This document shows, piece by piece, positions 17,302-26,963 of a DNA stretch of 64,000 bases; position 1 is the first letter of the stretch; the number at the start of each line of letters is the position of its first letter. This DNA is from Eutrophovita brisbanensis (GTDB taxonomy: Bacteria > Pseudomonadota > Gammaproteobacteria > Burkholderiales > Eutrophovitaceae). The notes beneath the pieces are model-generated. The model did not search any database and was not told the DNA's origin. It saw only the letters and a list, made by a program, of their open reading frames with translations. Position numbers and translations under genes: made by a program. The stretch covers positions 1,116,001-1,180,000 of the forward strand of contig JAYQTM010000001.1 of NCBI GenBank assembly GCA_038147395.1. The letters are read 5' to 3'.

Positions 17302-18240
17302 TTAACCGACTGATTCAACTTTAGAAATCGAAACGTCATCTAAAAACAGGTTCTCGCCAGCATTAATGTGATCGGTTTTTATCACCCCCAGACCGATAAA
17401 TTCGCCAGACGCCATCTGAGCACAGCTCAACAAAGTCCCTGCGGTTTGATCATTCTTGTTAACTATTGGTTTTGGCGAGTCGACCTGAGCGCTCAAATTG
17501 AGTCGAAACAGTCTTCGTTTCACTTCACCCAAATATTTGGTCCGCGCAACGATCTCTTGCCCTGGATAGCAACCCTTCGAGAAGCTGACGCCACCATTGG
17601 CCTGTAAGTTGATCCACTGTGGCAGGAACTGTTCCTGCGTTTCGCCTTCGATATCAATGAAGCCAGCTTTAATGGTCTCACAGAACCATCGATTCTCGTC
17701 ATCTAATCGGGTTGATCTGATTAATACTTGGACTTCATCTGATGGATCTTTCGTATCGACCAAAACAAACGACATTGAATCGTTTATCACAGCCTCGCAC
17801 CTGCCTACAGGAGGAGAATCTTCTCCTTGCTTGATCAATCCCATTACAAAGGCATCGGGCAACTCGCTGATGGTGACTTGTGATCGCATGATGAATCGTT
17901 TGATCCGTTGAACAAAATCCATCAACACCGTATGGGGCAACAACGCGACGATATTTTCTTCCGATTTGATCAACCACAGAGTCGCAATCAATCGTCCCTT
18001 TGGATTGCAATAACCGGATCGATAGGCGAAGCCGTGTTTGAGATCACCGACATCACTCGTCACTTGATTTTGAAGAAACGATGCGGCATCAGGCCCTTCG
18101 AACAAAACCGCTCTGTAGCTTTCGAGGGGGATGAGTGCGTTTGAGTTGGAAATCTCAAGTTTATTCTCCACAATTGGCTCCAGTTTTTTTCTGAGTCGCT
18201 CCCATACCTCGCGAGGATTATTTTGGATGTCAGCAGTCAT
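17302..18240 (-). CDS. ygfZ: Folate-binding protein YgfZ
   Basis: 312 residues related to the T-protein of the glycine cleavage system. The YgfZ signature is present as KGCYPGQEIVARTKYLGEV, with the conserved Cys of the KGC motif. YgfZ proteins bind tetrahydrofolate and help repair or assemble particular [4Fe-4S] enzymes. It overlaps the end of nadB by 4 bases. nadB lies upstream on the same strand, and its partner NadA is an Fe-S enzyme, so the pairing is at least consistent with that role. Confidence 0.88.
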   Translation of the reverse strand: MTADIQNNPREVWERLRKKLEPIVENKLEISNSNALIPLESYRAVLFEGPDAASFLQNQVTSDVGDLKHGFAYRSGYCNPKGRLIATLWLIKSEENIVALLPHTVLMDFVQRIKRFIMRSQVTISELPDAFVMGLIKQGEDSPPVGRCEAVINDSMSFVLVDTKDPSDEVQVLIRSTRLDDENRWFCETIKAGFIDIEGETQEQFLPQWINLQANGGVSFSKGCYPGQEIVARTKYLGEVKRRLFRLNLSAQVDSPKPIVNKNDQTAGTLLSCAQMASGEFIGLGVIKTDHINAGENLFLDDVSISKVESVG

Positions 18241-19811
18241 GAAACGTTATCAATGTTGAGCACAGTATTTGTCTTTTTTTCAAGGGTAGTTGGGAAATCG
18301 AGGCTGTAATGAAGGCCTCGACTTTCGTGACGTTTTAAGGCGCTTCTGACAATTAGCTCAGATACTGTGACTAAATTTCTAAGCTCGAGCAAATCGAAAG
18401 AGACTCTAAAGTTCGAGTAATAGTCTCTAATTTCCGACTTCAGCAGCTCAATACGGTGAAGCGCACGTTCAAGACGCTTCGTGGTTCGAACGATGCCCAC
18501 GTAATTCCACATAAATCGACGTAATTCGTCCCAATTGTGCGAAATAATGACCTCCTCATCTGAATCAGTGACGCGACTGTCGTCCCAGTCGGCTAGCGGG
18601 GGAGATTTTTTCGCCTCGTAACTCAAAATGTGTTTCGCGGCTCGGTCGGAAAAGACGAGACATTCGAGTAGCGAATTGCTGGCCAGTCGGTTCGCACCAT
18701 GGAGTCCCGTGTGCGCTGTCTCTCCCACCGCGTATAGGCCGGGAACGTTCGTTGCGGCATCACGAGTGGTCTCTATGCCACCGCAAGTATAGTGTGCCGC
18801 AGGAACAACAGGAATGGGTTCGAGTGCAGGATTTATTCCCAGCTCCATACATCTTTTGAAAATGTTGGGGAAGTGGGACGTGATGAACTCGTGCCCTTTG
18901 TGTGATATGTCCAGGTGGACAAAGTCAAGGCCGTAACGCTTCATTTCAGAATCAATGCTTCTCGCGACGATATCTCGTGGCGCCAGCTCTGCTCGAGGAT
19001 CGTATTCGAGCATAAAAGGCGTTCCGCATGGTCTCTTCAGTATGCCACCTTCACCCCTTACGGCCTCGGATATCAAAAAAGATTTCGCATCTGGATGATA
19101 GAGGCAAGTGGGATGAAATTGTATGAATTCCATATTGGTCACGGAACATCCTGCGCGCCACCCAATAGCCACACCGTCTCCAGTAGCCGTATCCGGGTTC
19201 GTCGTGAATAAGTAACTTTTACCAGTGCCGCCAGTCGCGAGTACAACGACTGGAGATTCAATCGTGACCACAGCATCTGACTCGTTGTTGAACGCGTAAA
19301 GCCCAACGACATTTTTTGTTGCGTTCTGTGCCTGAATGAGATCAATAGCGCAATGATTCTCAAGCACTGTAATGTTAGGGTGTGCTCGGACCCGCGTTTC
19401 TAGTGTCTGCTGAACCGCTTTTCCGGTTGCATCAGCTGAATGGATGATCCTCCTAAAGCTATGTCCACCTTCCATGGCGAGGTGAAAGCCCGTTTCTGAT
19501 TCGGCATCTTCGGTGAACTGAACTCCTTGGTCAATGAGCCACTTTATCTGCGCCTCGCCATTCTCAACAACCATTTTGACGACAGTTGGGTCGCATAAGC
19601 CGGCGCCAGCTCGCAAGGTGTCCTCAAAATGTGAGTTGTGACTGTCAAAACGATCAAGTACCGCCGCGATACCACCTTGCGCCCAATTCGTGGCGCCATC
19701 GGGCATGGTTCGTTTTGTGATGATCGCAACTCTTTTGTTTTTCGCAAGCTTCAGGGCTGTTGATAGGCCAGCTAGCCCGCTTCCAATTATCGTTACATCA
19801 AAGCTGAACAC
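18237..19811 (-). CDS. nadB: L-aspartate oxidase
   Basis: 524 residues. It oxidises L-aspartate to iminoaspartate with FAD in the first step of de novo NAD synthesis. The FAD-binding Rossmann motif is at the N-terminus (TIIGSGLAGLSTALKLA). The succinate dehydrogenase-like region TNWAQGGIAAVLD follows, then the catalytic loop with GEGGILKRPCGTPFM, HYTCGGIETTRDAATNVPGLYAVGE and the helical C-terminus (SRGLHYSLDFP). The gene is divergent from rpoE, the normal arrangement in this class. nadA and nadC are not in the window. Confidence 0.95.
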   Translation of the reverse strand: MFSFDVTIIGSGLAGLSTALKLAKNKRVAIITKRTMPDGATNWAQGGIAAVLDRFDSHNSHFEDTLRAGAGLCDPTVVKMVVENGEAQIKWLIDQGVQFTEDAESETGFHLAMEGGHSFRRIIHSADATGKAVQQTLETRVRAHPNITVLENHCAIDLIQAQNATKNVVGLYAFNNESDAVVTIESPVVVLATGGTGKSYLFTTNPDTATGDGVAIGWRAGCSVTNMEFIQFHPTCLYHPDAKSFLISEAVRGEGGILKRPCGTPFMLEYDPRAELAPRDIVARSIDSEMKRYGLDFVHLDISHKGHEFITSHFPNIFKRCMELGINPALEPIPVVPAAHYTCGGIETTRDAATNVPGLYAVGETAHTGLHGANRLASNSLLECLVFSDRAAKHILSYEAKKSPPLADWDDSRVTDSDEEVIISHNWDELRRFMWNYVGIVRTTKRLERALHRIELLKSEIRDYYSNFRVSFDLLELRNLVTVSELIVRSALKRHESRGLHYSLDFPTTLEKKTNTVLNIDNVS

Positions 19812-19892
19812 GTCTATTTTCGTCTCTCGCGTGGTCCGAACGTTCTTTCGGACAAAATTCGTGGAAAAAGGTGCCTAGATGCGTAGTTTAAG

Positions 19893-19922
19893 GGAACCAT
19901 TGGCTTTGTCTACGGTTCATAA
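19893..19922 (+). promoter_or_regulatory. Possible sigma-E type promoter of rpoE
   Basis: GGAACC at 19893-19898 and TTCATAA at 19916-19922 resemble the sigma-E -35 (GGAACTT) and -10 (TCTAA/TCAAA) with a 17-base spacer. It would place autoregulated transcription just upstream of the preferred rpoE start at 19951. The -10 match is imperfect, so this is tentative. Confidence 0.35.
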
Positions 19923-19950
19923 GACCATGGATAACGAGGGGGAGAAGACT

Positions 19951-20631
19951 ATGGACGCAACCTTGCGTGAAAATCTTGGCATAACGGCAGCCGGAGAACT
20001 GATAGATAAGCATTCTGTTAAGCTTCCTGCTATGACGGAAAAAGAGAAAGATATCAAGCTCGTCCAGCGAGTCCAGTCCGGAGACAAGGTCGCGTTTGAG
20101 CTGCTCTTCTCGAAATACCAGCGGCGGGTAAGCCGTCTGGTGTCAAGATTTGTTCGGTCTGACCACGAGGTTGAGGATGTGGTTCAAGAAGCCTTCATCA
20201 AGGCATACAGAGCCATCGGTTCCTTTCGTGGTGATAGCGCGTTTTACACATGGTTGTACCGAATTGCTGTTAACACGGCAAAAAACTACCTCGTTTCTGC
20301 GTCAAAGCGGCCAATTTCCCTGAGCCAATTCGAGAAGGACGACGATGATGGGTTGGACGAGGACGTATTCATTAGCGACGTTGCAACGCCGGAGTCTGAA
20401 CTCATTACCAAGGAGATTGCTGAAACGGTCAACAAAACGATGTCCGAGTTACCCAGCGATTTGCGTGAAGCCATTATGTTGCGAGAAATGGAAGGGTTGA
20501 GCTATGAGGACATAGCGGAGGCAATGAGCTGTCCGATAGGTACGGTGCGATCCAGAATTTTTCGCGCTCGAGAGGCGATATCTCAAAAAATTAAACCAAT
20601 GCTTGATGTAGGAGAAGGAAAAAGATGGTGA
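19951..20631 (+). CDS. rpoE: ECF sigma factor RpoE (AlgU/sigma-E)
   Basis: 226 residues from ATG 19951. The conserved part starts at residue 28, MTEKEKDIKLVQRVQSGDKVAFELLF. Region 2 carries DVVQEAFIKAYRAIGSFRGDSAFYTWLYRIAVNTAKNYL. Region 4 carries LPSDLREAIMLREMEGLSYEDIAEAM. It is the envelope-stress sigma factor. I chose 19951 because GAGGGGGAG lies just before it; ATG 20032 has the canonical N-terminus but no ribosome binding site, and 19879 would overlap the likely promoter. Whichever is right, homologues usually lack the 27-residue extension. RseA, RseB and MucD follow. Confidence 0.93.
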   Translation: MDATLRENLGITAAGELIDKHSVKLPAMTEKEKDIKLVQRVQSGDKVAFELLFSKYQRRVSRLVSRFVRSDHEVEDVVQEAFIKAYRAIGSFRGDSAFYTWLYRIAVNTAKNYLVSASKRPISLSQFEKDDDDGLDEDVFISDVATPESELITKEIAETVNKTMSELPSDLREAIMLREMEGLSYEDIAEAMSCPIGTVRSRIFRAREAISQKIKPMLDVGEGKRW

Positions 20632-21116
20632 ACAAAGAAGATCTATCTGAGTTTGTAGATGGAGAGGTCAGCGATGTACGCGAAGAATCGTTGTACCGCT
20701 CGATCCGTTCCTCGGACGAAAGCGCTGATACGTGGCGTGAATATCACTTAATAGGTGATTTAATCCGGGGCGAGGGTCAGCCTGGACTGTCGATGGATAA
20801 GTTCCGCGAGGCGCTACATGCTGAGCCTACTGTGATCAGTGCGAGAGCAAGGAGTCCAAAGAGCACTCGAAACACGCTCGATAAATTCAGCAAAATAGCT
20901 GCTTCGTTCGCTATTTTTGCGGTTGTCGGCTGGTTGGGTATTTCCGACCAAAGCCCACTTGATGTCCACGTCGCAGTCAAGGATTTCTCTGCGCAGGATC
21001 AACAGGTCGCTCTTGAGGCTGCGTATGACGAGGCCATCGCCGAGTATCTTGCCGTTCACCAGCAGGTCAGCCCACGAAGCCTCGGCGGCGGAGCGTTACC
21101 AGACATAGAAGAATAA
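20625..21116 (+). CDS. rseA: Anti-sigma-E factor RseA/MucA
   Basis: 163 residues, overlapping the end of rpoE by 7 bases. The N-terminal domain (EDLSEFVDGEVSD, then SADTWREYHLIGDLIRGE) is the RseA cytoplasmic anti-sigma domain that sequesters sigma-E. A single membrane span lies around residues 88-105 (IAASFAIFAVVGWLGI), followed by a periplasmic tail. Regulated proteolysis of RseA by DegS and RseP releases the sigma factor. The start has AGGAGAAGG upstream. Confidence 0.9.
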   Translation: MVNKEDLSEFVDGEVSDVREESLYRSIRSSDESADTWREYHLIGDLIRGEGQPGLSMDKFREALHAEPTVISARARSPKSTRNTLDKFSKIAASFAIFAVVGWLGISDQSPLDVHVAVKDFSAQDQQVALEAAYDEAIAEYLAVHQQVSPRSLGGGALPDIEE

Positions 21117-21149
21117 TTTCACACAGACCACTCGTTTGAGGTTTTCTGC

Positions 21150-22118
21150 TTGTTTAGACTTGTACTATTATTTTTAGCTGTTTTAGTCGTTAACCAGGGT
21201 GCCGCGTCTGCTGCGCCCCTCAGCCGAGCGCAGGCTTTAGCTGCGTTGGAACAAGTAGCCCATTCTGGACGTAATCTCGATTACCAAGGGGTGTTCGTCA
21301 TTCAGCGCGGGGAGAACGTCGAGACGTGTCGAATCACGCACCTCGGATCGGGGCCTGTTGAACGCGAGAAAGTCGAGCGGCTTGATGGGGAGCCCCTTGA
21401 GATCGTTCGCGTGGAAAGTGATGTACTCGTGTACGTTCCGAAGGAACGATTCGTCAAGAGCCGAACGGGCGTTATTGAGCGTAGTTTTCCAGCCATGACG
21501 GGCGAGCAAATTGCAACGATTGGCGAACTGTATGAGGTCCATGTAGGTGGAAAGGAAAGGATTGCGGGGCGCTTTGCCACGCACCTCACGCTCTTGCCAA
21601 AGGACAATCATCGCCATCGGCACGAGGTGTGGATAGACCAGAGGACCGCGTTGCAGCTAAAAGCCCAAATGTTTGACGAGCGTGGACAGTTGGTCGAGCA
21701 GGTGATGTTTACTGAGTTATCGTTCAATGAGCCGATTACCCGCTCAATGGTCGAGTCAGCTTATGCTGAAGAGGCACTCGCATGGAGAATGGACAAAGGA
21801 GCCCGCCAGCGGTTAGGCTCTTCTGCCTCGTCGCATTGGGAAGCCGCCGCGACTCCGCCAGGATTTAAAAAAGTGATGGAGGTCAGTAAGGGGCGTGGTA
21901 AAAAAGGCCATCGAGTTCACCTGGTGTATTCCGATGGTCTTTCCGCAGTGTCCGTATTTATTGAATCCAGAAAAAAAAGAGGATTCGAATCAGGTCTCAA
22001 AAAGGAAGGCCCTTTGAATGTCTACCGACGTGTAATCGAAGACCAGTTTGTAACCGTAATCGGTGATGTTCCCGCTGACACAATCCAATTGATTGGTGAT
22101 TCCTTAGTCAAGAAGTAA
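21150..22118 (+). CDS. rseB: Sigma-E regulatory protein RseB/MucB
   Basis: 322 residues, exported (signal peptide ending ASAA). The two-domain MucB/RseB fold is recognisable: LSRAQALAALEQVAHSGRNL, DYQGVFVIQRGENVETCRI, the LDGEPLEIVR block, and a C-terminal domain with SDGLSAVSVFIES. RseB binds the periplasmic part of RseA and mislocalised LPS or lipoprotein signals, protecting RseA from cleavage. TTG 21150 is the start, with GAGG at 21137-21140. Third gene of the rpoE operon. Confidence 0.92.
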   Translation: MFRLVLLFLAVLVVNQGAASAAPLSRAQALAALEQVAHSGRNLDYQGVFVIQRGENVETCRITHLGSGPVEREKVERLDGEPLEIVRVESDVLVYVPKERFVKSRTGVIERSFPAMTGEQIATIGELYEVHVGGKERIAGRFATHLTLLPKDNHRHRHEVWIDQRTALQLKAQMFDERGQLVEQVMFTELSFNEPITRSMVESAYAEEALAWRMDKGARQRLGSSASSHWEAAATPPGFKKVMEVSKGRGKKGHRVHLVYSDGLSAVSVFIESRKKRGFESGLKKEGPLNVYRRVIEDQFVTVIGDVPADTIQLIGDSLVKK

Positions 22119-22155
22119 GTTTGTCTCATTCCTAACATAGTTGAGAGGTATATTT

Positions 22156-23544
22156 GTGAGGTACGTACTTAGAAACCTTGTCGTATTTTGTGTGTTGTCG
22201 TTCGCTGGCCATTCATCCGGTGTCGAGTTGCCGAGTTTCGCGGACTTAGTGGAAGCGCAAGGCGGTAAAGTGGTGAACATCAGCACGACGACGACCATCG
22301 ATCAACCGAACAATATTCCAGTCCCTGAAAATGATCCTTTTTATGATTTTTTTCGTCGATTTGCCCCACCGGGTGGAGGTGGAGAGCGGGAGTCACGCTC
22401 GCTTGGATCTGGATTCATCATTAGTTCGGACGGTTACATCCTAACGAACTCACACGTTGTCGCTGCCGCTGACGATATCACTGTGAAATTAAATGACAAA
22501 CGAGAGTTTACAGCTGAGGTTATCGGTGTTGATCCGAGAACTGATGTTGCGGTGATCAAAATTGACGCGGACAATCTTCCTGCAGTTAGCATCGGGGACC
22601 CGGATAAACTTCGCGTGGGTGATTGGGTCCTTGCGATTGGATCACCATTTGGGTTTGAAAGTACCGTTACTTCTGGCATCGTGAGCGCGAAGGGTCGCTC
22701 GCTGCCTCAAGAGAATTATGTGCCATTCATTCAAACAGATGTCGCCATCAATCCAGGAAATTCCGGGGGGCCATTGTTTAATCTTGATGGTGAGGTTGTT
22801 GGGATTAACTCCCAAATTTACAGCCGAACGGGCGGCTTCATGGGATTGTCATTCGCGATTCCAATTAATGTGGCCATCGATATCGCCGATCAACTCAAAA
22901 CCGATGGTCGGGTAAAGCGTGGTCGAATTGGTGTTGTGATACAAGAGGTCACCGCTGAACTGGCAGAATCCTTCGGACTTGATGCGCCACGCGGCGCTCT
23001 TGTTAATCGGGTCGAAAAGGGTGGGCCTGCACAGAAGGCTGGAATCGAAGTGTCTGATGTCATTCTCAAATTTGCTTCTGAAGACGTTGAATCATCAAAT
23101 GACTTACCGCGTATTGTGGGCCAAACAAAGCCTGGATCCATTGTTGAAGCGGAAGTATGGCGAGACGGCAAACTCAAGACGCTGACAATTAAAGTAGGCG
23201 AAATTCCAGCGGATGAAAACGTAAGTGCCAAATCCAATCCGCAAAAGGAGCGAGCGAAGAACGAGGTGCCTGAGCTCGGCCTAGTGGTTTCAGATTTAAC
23301 CTCTCAACAACTGAAACAACAAGAGCTTCAAGGTGGTATTCGAATCGACAAGGTGAGCGGTGTTGGTCAAAAAGCCGGTCTTAGATCGGGGGATGTGATA
23401 CTCGCGCTGAATAACGACGATGTTGAATCGGTTGAGCAGTTTGTGAAATTAATGGAACAGTACTCAGAAGCGCGCAGTATTGCGCTGTTAATTCATCGCG
23501 GCGGTGGCTCGCTTTACGTGCCAATTCGCCTGAAATCGAAATAA
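22156..23544 (+). CDS. mucD: Periplasmic serine protease DegP/MucD
   Basis: 462 residues from GTG 22156. GAGAGGT at 22143-22149 supports this start over TTG 22141. A signal peptide precedes a trypsin-like domain with the triad His100 (NSHVV), Asp130 (RTDVAV) and Ser203 (GNSGGP). Two PDZ domains follow (about 245-335 and 365-455), typical of DegP/HtrA/MucD. It degrades or refolds misfolded envelope proteins and damps the sigma-E response in Pseudomonas-type systems. It closes the rpoE-rseA-rseB-mucD operon; a strong terminator lies downstream. Confidence 0.94.
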   Translation: MRYVLRNLVVFCVLSFAGHSSGVELPSFADLVEAQGGKVVNISTTTTIDQPNNIPVPENDPFYDFFRRFAPPGGGGERESRSLGSGFIISSDGYILTNSHVVAAADDITVKLNDKREFTAEVIGVDPRTDVAVIKIDADNLPAVSIGDPDKLRVGDWVLAIGSPFGFESTVTSGIVSAKGRSLPQENYVPFIQTDVAINPGNSGGPLFNLDGEVVGINSQIYSRTGGFMGLSFAIPINVAIDIADQLKTDGRVKRGRIGVVIQEVTAELAESFGLDAPRGALVNRVEKGGPAQKAGIEVSDVILKFASEDVESSNDLPRIVGQTKPGSIVEAEVWRDGKLKTLTIKVGEIPADENVSAKSNPQKERAKNEVPELGLVVSDLTSQQLKQQELQGGIRIDKVSGVGQKAGLRSGDVILALNNDDVESVEQFVKLMEQYSEARSIALLIHRGGGSLYVPIRLKSK

Positions 23545-23559
23545 CAAGCGAGCTGGTAG

Positions 23560-23588
23560 ACGGGGATTCCGGTAGAATCCCCGTTTTA
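23560..23588 (+). terminator. Intrinsic terminator after mucD
   Basis: A perfect ten-base-pair stem, ACGGGGATTC at 23560-23569 and GAATCCCCGT at 23575-23584, with a five-base loop and a TTTT tail. It separates the sigma-E operon from lepA. Confidence 0.9.
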
Positions 23589-23621
23589 GTTTTGACAGAC
23601 CCGTCTCGTTTATAGGCTTCT

Positions 23622-25415
23622 ATGAAGCGCATCAGAAATTTCTCCATTATCGCGCATATCGATCACGGCAAATCGACTCTGGCGGACCGATTCATTCAAG
23701 TGTGCGGGGGTCTCAGTGACAGGGAAATGGAGTCCCAAGTACTCGATTCGATGGATCTTGAGCGCGAACGTGGCATCACGATTAAGGCCCAAACGGCGAC
23801 GCTCGAATTTAAAGCCTCGGATGGAGAGATTTATCACCTGAACCTGATTGATACCCCAGGGCACGTTGACTTTTCATATGAGGTGTCTCGCTCACTTTCC
23901 GCATGCGAGGGGGCTTTGCTTGTTGTCGATGCGTCTCAGGGTGTGGAGGCGCAAACCGTTGCCAACTGCTACACGGCGATTGAGCTTGGCGTTGAAGTCA
24001 TCCCCGTTCTCAATAAAATCGACTTGCCATCGGCTGAGCCAGACAGAGTCATTGAGGAAATTGAGGATGTTGTCGGGATTGATGCGATAGGTGCGCTAAC
24101 AACGAGTGCAAAGACCGGCCAGGGAGTTCGCGAAGTCCTCGATGAATTGGTAAAAAAAGTCCCAGCACCGACTGGTGATCCCAACGCTCCACTTAAGGCA
24201 TTGATCATTGACTCTTGGTTTGATAACTATGTGGGTGTTGTCATGCTGGTTAGGGTTGTAGATGGGGTCTTAAAAAAGAAGGACCAGATACGACTGATGT
24301 CCAACGGGACGAGCCATCAAGCTGAGCAGGTCGGTATTTTCACACCTCGTTCCGTCGCCAAGGATGAGCTTTCAGCGGGGGAAGTCGGGTTCATTATCTC
24401 CGGTATCAAAGAGCTTAAAGTTGCGAAGGTCGGAGACACCATTACTTTGGCGAAAACGCCGGCACAAAAGGCATTACCTGGGTTCAAAGAGGTTAAGGCA
24501 CAAGTTTTTGCGGGTCTTTATCCAGTCGAGTCAAACGAATACGACGCATTGCGAGAGGCGCTAGAGAAGTTACAACTCAACGATGCCAGTTTGCATTTTG
24601 AGGCGGAGACTTCGCAGGCCTTGGGATTTGGGTTTCGTTGTGGATTTTTAGGCTTACTCCATCTGGATATCGTTCAAGAACGGCTTGAACGCGAGTATGG
24701 GATGAATTTGATCACGACAGCGCCGACTGTTGTGTACCAAGTGTTGCTTAAAGATGGGTCGGTGATTGATATTGAGAACCCATCACGATTGCCTGACCTT
24801 GGTAAAGTGGATGAGATTCGAGAGCCGATCATTACTGCCAATATCCTTTTGCCTCAAGATTACGTTGGACCGGTGATGACGCTGTGTAATAACAAGCGAG
24901 GCATTCAAAAAAATATGCAGTACATGGGTAGACAAGTGATGTTGACCTACGAGCTGCCTCTTAATGAAGTGGTCCTTGATTTTTTTGACAAGCTAAAGTC
25001 AGTATCTCGAGGATATGCGTCCCTTGATTATGACTTCAAAGAGTATCGAGCAGATGATTTATGTAAGTTGGATATCTTGATTAACGGAGACAAGGTTGAT
25101 GCATTGTCGCTGATTGTTCATCGATCCAACTCTGTTTCCAGAGGACGTGAGTTAGCCAGTCGAATGCGGGCGCTGATCCCAAGGCAGATGTTCGATGTTG
25201 CTGTGCAAGCTGCGATTGGCGCCCAAATTATCGCGAGAGAAAACGTAAAAGCGCTCAGAAAAAACGTGCTTGCAAAATGTTACGGTGGAGACATCACGAG
25301 GAAGAAAAAGCTTTTAGAGAAGCAAAAAGCAGGTAAGCGACGCATGAAGCAAGTTGGATCAGTGGAGATTCCGCAAGAGGCGTTTCTAGCCATCTTGCAG
25401 GTTGATGGTAGCTAA
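23622..25415 (+). CDS. lepA: Elongation factor 4 (LepA)
   Basis: 597 residues, normal length. Translational GTPase with G1 AHIDHGKST, G2 RERGITIKAQ, G3 DTPGHVDF and G4 NKIDLP. An EF-G-like domain set follows, with the unique LepA C-terminal domain (YGGDITRKKKLLEKQKAGKRRMK). EF4 acts on stalled or initiating ribosomes. It begins the lepA-lepB-rnc-era-recO-pdxJ-acpS-nagZ run, in the usual order. Confidence 0.97.
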   Translation: MKRIRNFSIIAHIDHGKSTLADRFIQVCGGLSDREMESQVLDSMDLERERGITIKAQTATLEFKASDGEIYHLNLIDTPGHVDFSYEVSRSLSACEGALLVVDASQGVEAQTVANCYTAIELGVEVIPVLNKIDLPSAEPDRVIEEIEDVVGIDAIGALTTSAKTGQGVREVLDELVKKVPAPTGDPNAPLKALIIDSWFDNYVGVVMLVRVVDGVLKKKDQIRLMSNGTSHQAEQVGIFTPRSVAKDELSAGEVGFIISGIKELKVAKVGDTITLAKTPAQKALPGFKEVKAQVFAGLYPVESNEYDALREALEKLQLNDASLHFEAETSQALGFGFRCGFLGLLHLDIVQERLEREYGMNLITTAPTVVYQVLLKDGSVIDIENPSRLPDLGKVDEIREPIITANILLPQDYVGPVMTLCNNKRGIQKNMQYMGRQVMLTYELPLNEVVLDFFDKLKSVSRGYASLDYDFKEYRADDLCKLDILINGDKVDALSLIVHRSNSVSRGRELASRMRALIPRQMFDVAVQAAIGAQIIARENVKALRKNVLAKCYGGDITRKKKLLEKQKAGKRRMKQVGSVEIPQEAFLAILQVDGS

Positions 25416-25436
25416 TAAGACGAAAAGGTAAATCAC

Positions 25437-26237
25437 ATGAAGTTCGCACTATTGATGCTATCCATACTGATCCTCACTGGAGCAATTATTCTGGTGGATC
25501 GATTGTTTCTTCGTACGCACCGGGACGAGAGCGTTAAGGAGCCTTGGTGGCTTGAATACTCGAAAAGTTTTTTCCCCGTGATCTTGGCAGTGTTTGTACT
25601 GCGTTCATTCATCGTTGAGCCATTTAAAATTCCATCAGGCTCGATGATTCCAACGCTTCTTGTGGGAGATTACATTCTCGTGAGTAAGTCGAGTTACGGT
25701 ATTCGGTTGCCGGTTTTAAATACCAAGATCATTCCCACGGGGGACGTCGAGCGAGGTGATATCGTGGTTTTTCGATATCCAAGGGATACGAGCCTTGACT
25801 ACATTAAGCGTGTTGTTGCGCTTCCAGGAGACCGAGTTGAATATCGTAATAAACGACTGACAATTAATGGTGAGGCGGTCGAGATGACTCGACTCGAGGA
25901 CTACCAATATTCGGATAAAAATAGTTTTGTGACGTCTCATCAATTTGAGGAGAAGATCAGCGATGAGGGGCATTTAATACTGGTAGAACCGCAGGAGCCG
26001 ACGCTAAGGCTGATGGGTGTGCGACAATTTAAGGGTAGAGAAAACTGTGTCTACAGCGATACTGGGTTCATTTGTACGGTCCCAGATGGGCACTATTTCA
26101 TGATGGGTGATAACAGAGACTCCAGTTCAGACAGTCGCTACTGGGGCTTTGTATCTGACGAACTCGTGATAGGGCGAGCGTTTATGGTGGTTCTGAATAT
26201 GGGAGAGTGGGGAAGATCTGGGACCTGGTTGAAGTAA
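25437..26237 (+). CDS. lepB: Signal peptidase I
   Basis: 266 residues. Two N-terminal membrane spans (1-22 and about 40-62) precede a periplasmic catalytic domain. The nucleophile Ser is in PSGSMIPTL and the general base Lys in YIKRVVALPGDRVEY. The C-terminal box GDNRDSSSDSRYWGFV is present. It removes signal peptides from exported proteins. A short spacer (21 bp) links it to lepA. Confidence 0.96.
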   Translation: MKFALLMLSILILTGAIILVDRLFLRTHRDESVKEPWWLEYSKSFFPVILAVFVLRSFIVEPFKIPSGSMIPTLLVGDYILVSKSSYGIRLPVLNTKIIPTGDVERGDIVVFRYPRDTSLDYIKRVVALPGDRVEYRNKRLTINGEAVEMTRLEDYQYSDKNSFVTSHQFEEKISDEGHLILVEPQEPTLRLMGVRQFKGRENCVYSDTGFICTVPDGHYFMMGDNRDSSSDSRYWGFVSDELVIGRAFMVVLNMGEWGRSGTWLK

Positions 26238-26265
26238 TCTTACCTCCCGACGTACAGGAAGACAT

Positions 26266-26925
26266 GTGGAGATCCTCGAGAAAAACCTGAAGTACGTGTT
26301 CGCAAATAAAGCGCTATGCTCGGAGGCGCTCACACATCGATCGTACGGGTCTCCTAACAACGAAAGGTTAGAGTTTCTAGGAGACTCGGTTTTAAATTTA
26401 GTGATTGCGAGATCACTATTCGTTCAGTATCCCAATCTAGCCGAGGGAGATCTCACCCGGATTCGATCATCGCTCGTAAACCAAGAGGGACTCGCTGCTG
26501 TGGCAGCAGACCTCTCTATCGGCGATTTCTTGAAGCTCGGTACCGGTGAGATGAAGACAGGAGGCAGCACGAGACCATCGATTCTGTCTGATGCGGTTGA
26601 GGCGATTTTTGGGGCAATTTATTTAGACGCTGGTTTTGATGTCGTAGAGCGCGTCATCAATGAGGCATATCAACCGTACTTGGACGCTGTTAACCCCGAT
26701 GCGGCTTACAAAGATGCCAAAACACGACTTCAAGAGTATTTGCAGGGGAAAAAACTCGATCTTCCGGAGTACGCTGTCTTGGATATCCTCGGGGAGGATC
26801 ATAACCAGGAATTTATTGTCTCTTGTGCGATTCACTCGCTCAATATAACTGTCGAAGGGCGAGGGCGCAGTAGGCGAGTTGCTGAACAAAACGCCGCACT
26901 GAACGCCCTAGATTTGGTACCTTAA
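26266..26925 (+). CDS. rnc: Ribonuclease III
   Basis: 219 residues starting at GTG 26266 with GGAAG just upstream. The RNase III signature ERLEFLGDSVLNLVIARSLF (about 35-54) and a second acidic site (SDAVEAIFGAIYLDAGF) give the metal-dependent catalytic dimer. A double-stranded RNA-binding domain fills the C-terminus (DAKTRLQEYLQGKKLDLPEY, then GRSRRVAEQNAALNAL). It processes rRNA precursors and structured mRNAs. Upstream of era, as in E. coli. Confidence 0.96.
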   Translation: MEILEKNLKYVFANKALCSEALTHRSYGSPNNERLEFLGDSVLNLVIARSLFVQYPNLAEGDLTRIRSSLVNQEGLAAVAADLSIGDFLKLGTGEMKTGGSTRPSILSDAVEAIFGAIYLDAGFDVVERVINEAYQPYLDAVNPDAAYKDAKTRLQEYLQGKKLDLPEYAVLDILGEDHNQEFIVSCAIHSLNITVEGRGRSRRVAEQNAALNALDLVP

Positions 26926-26963
26926 ATGCGTCGTCTCCGTTTAAACTACCACCGATACCAGTA

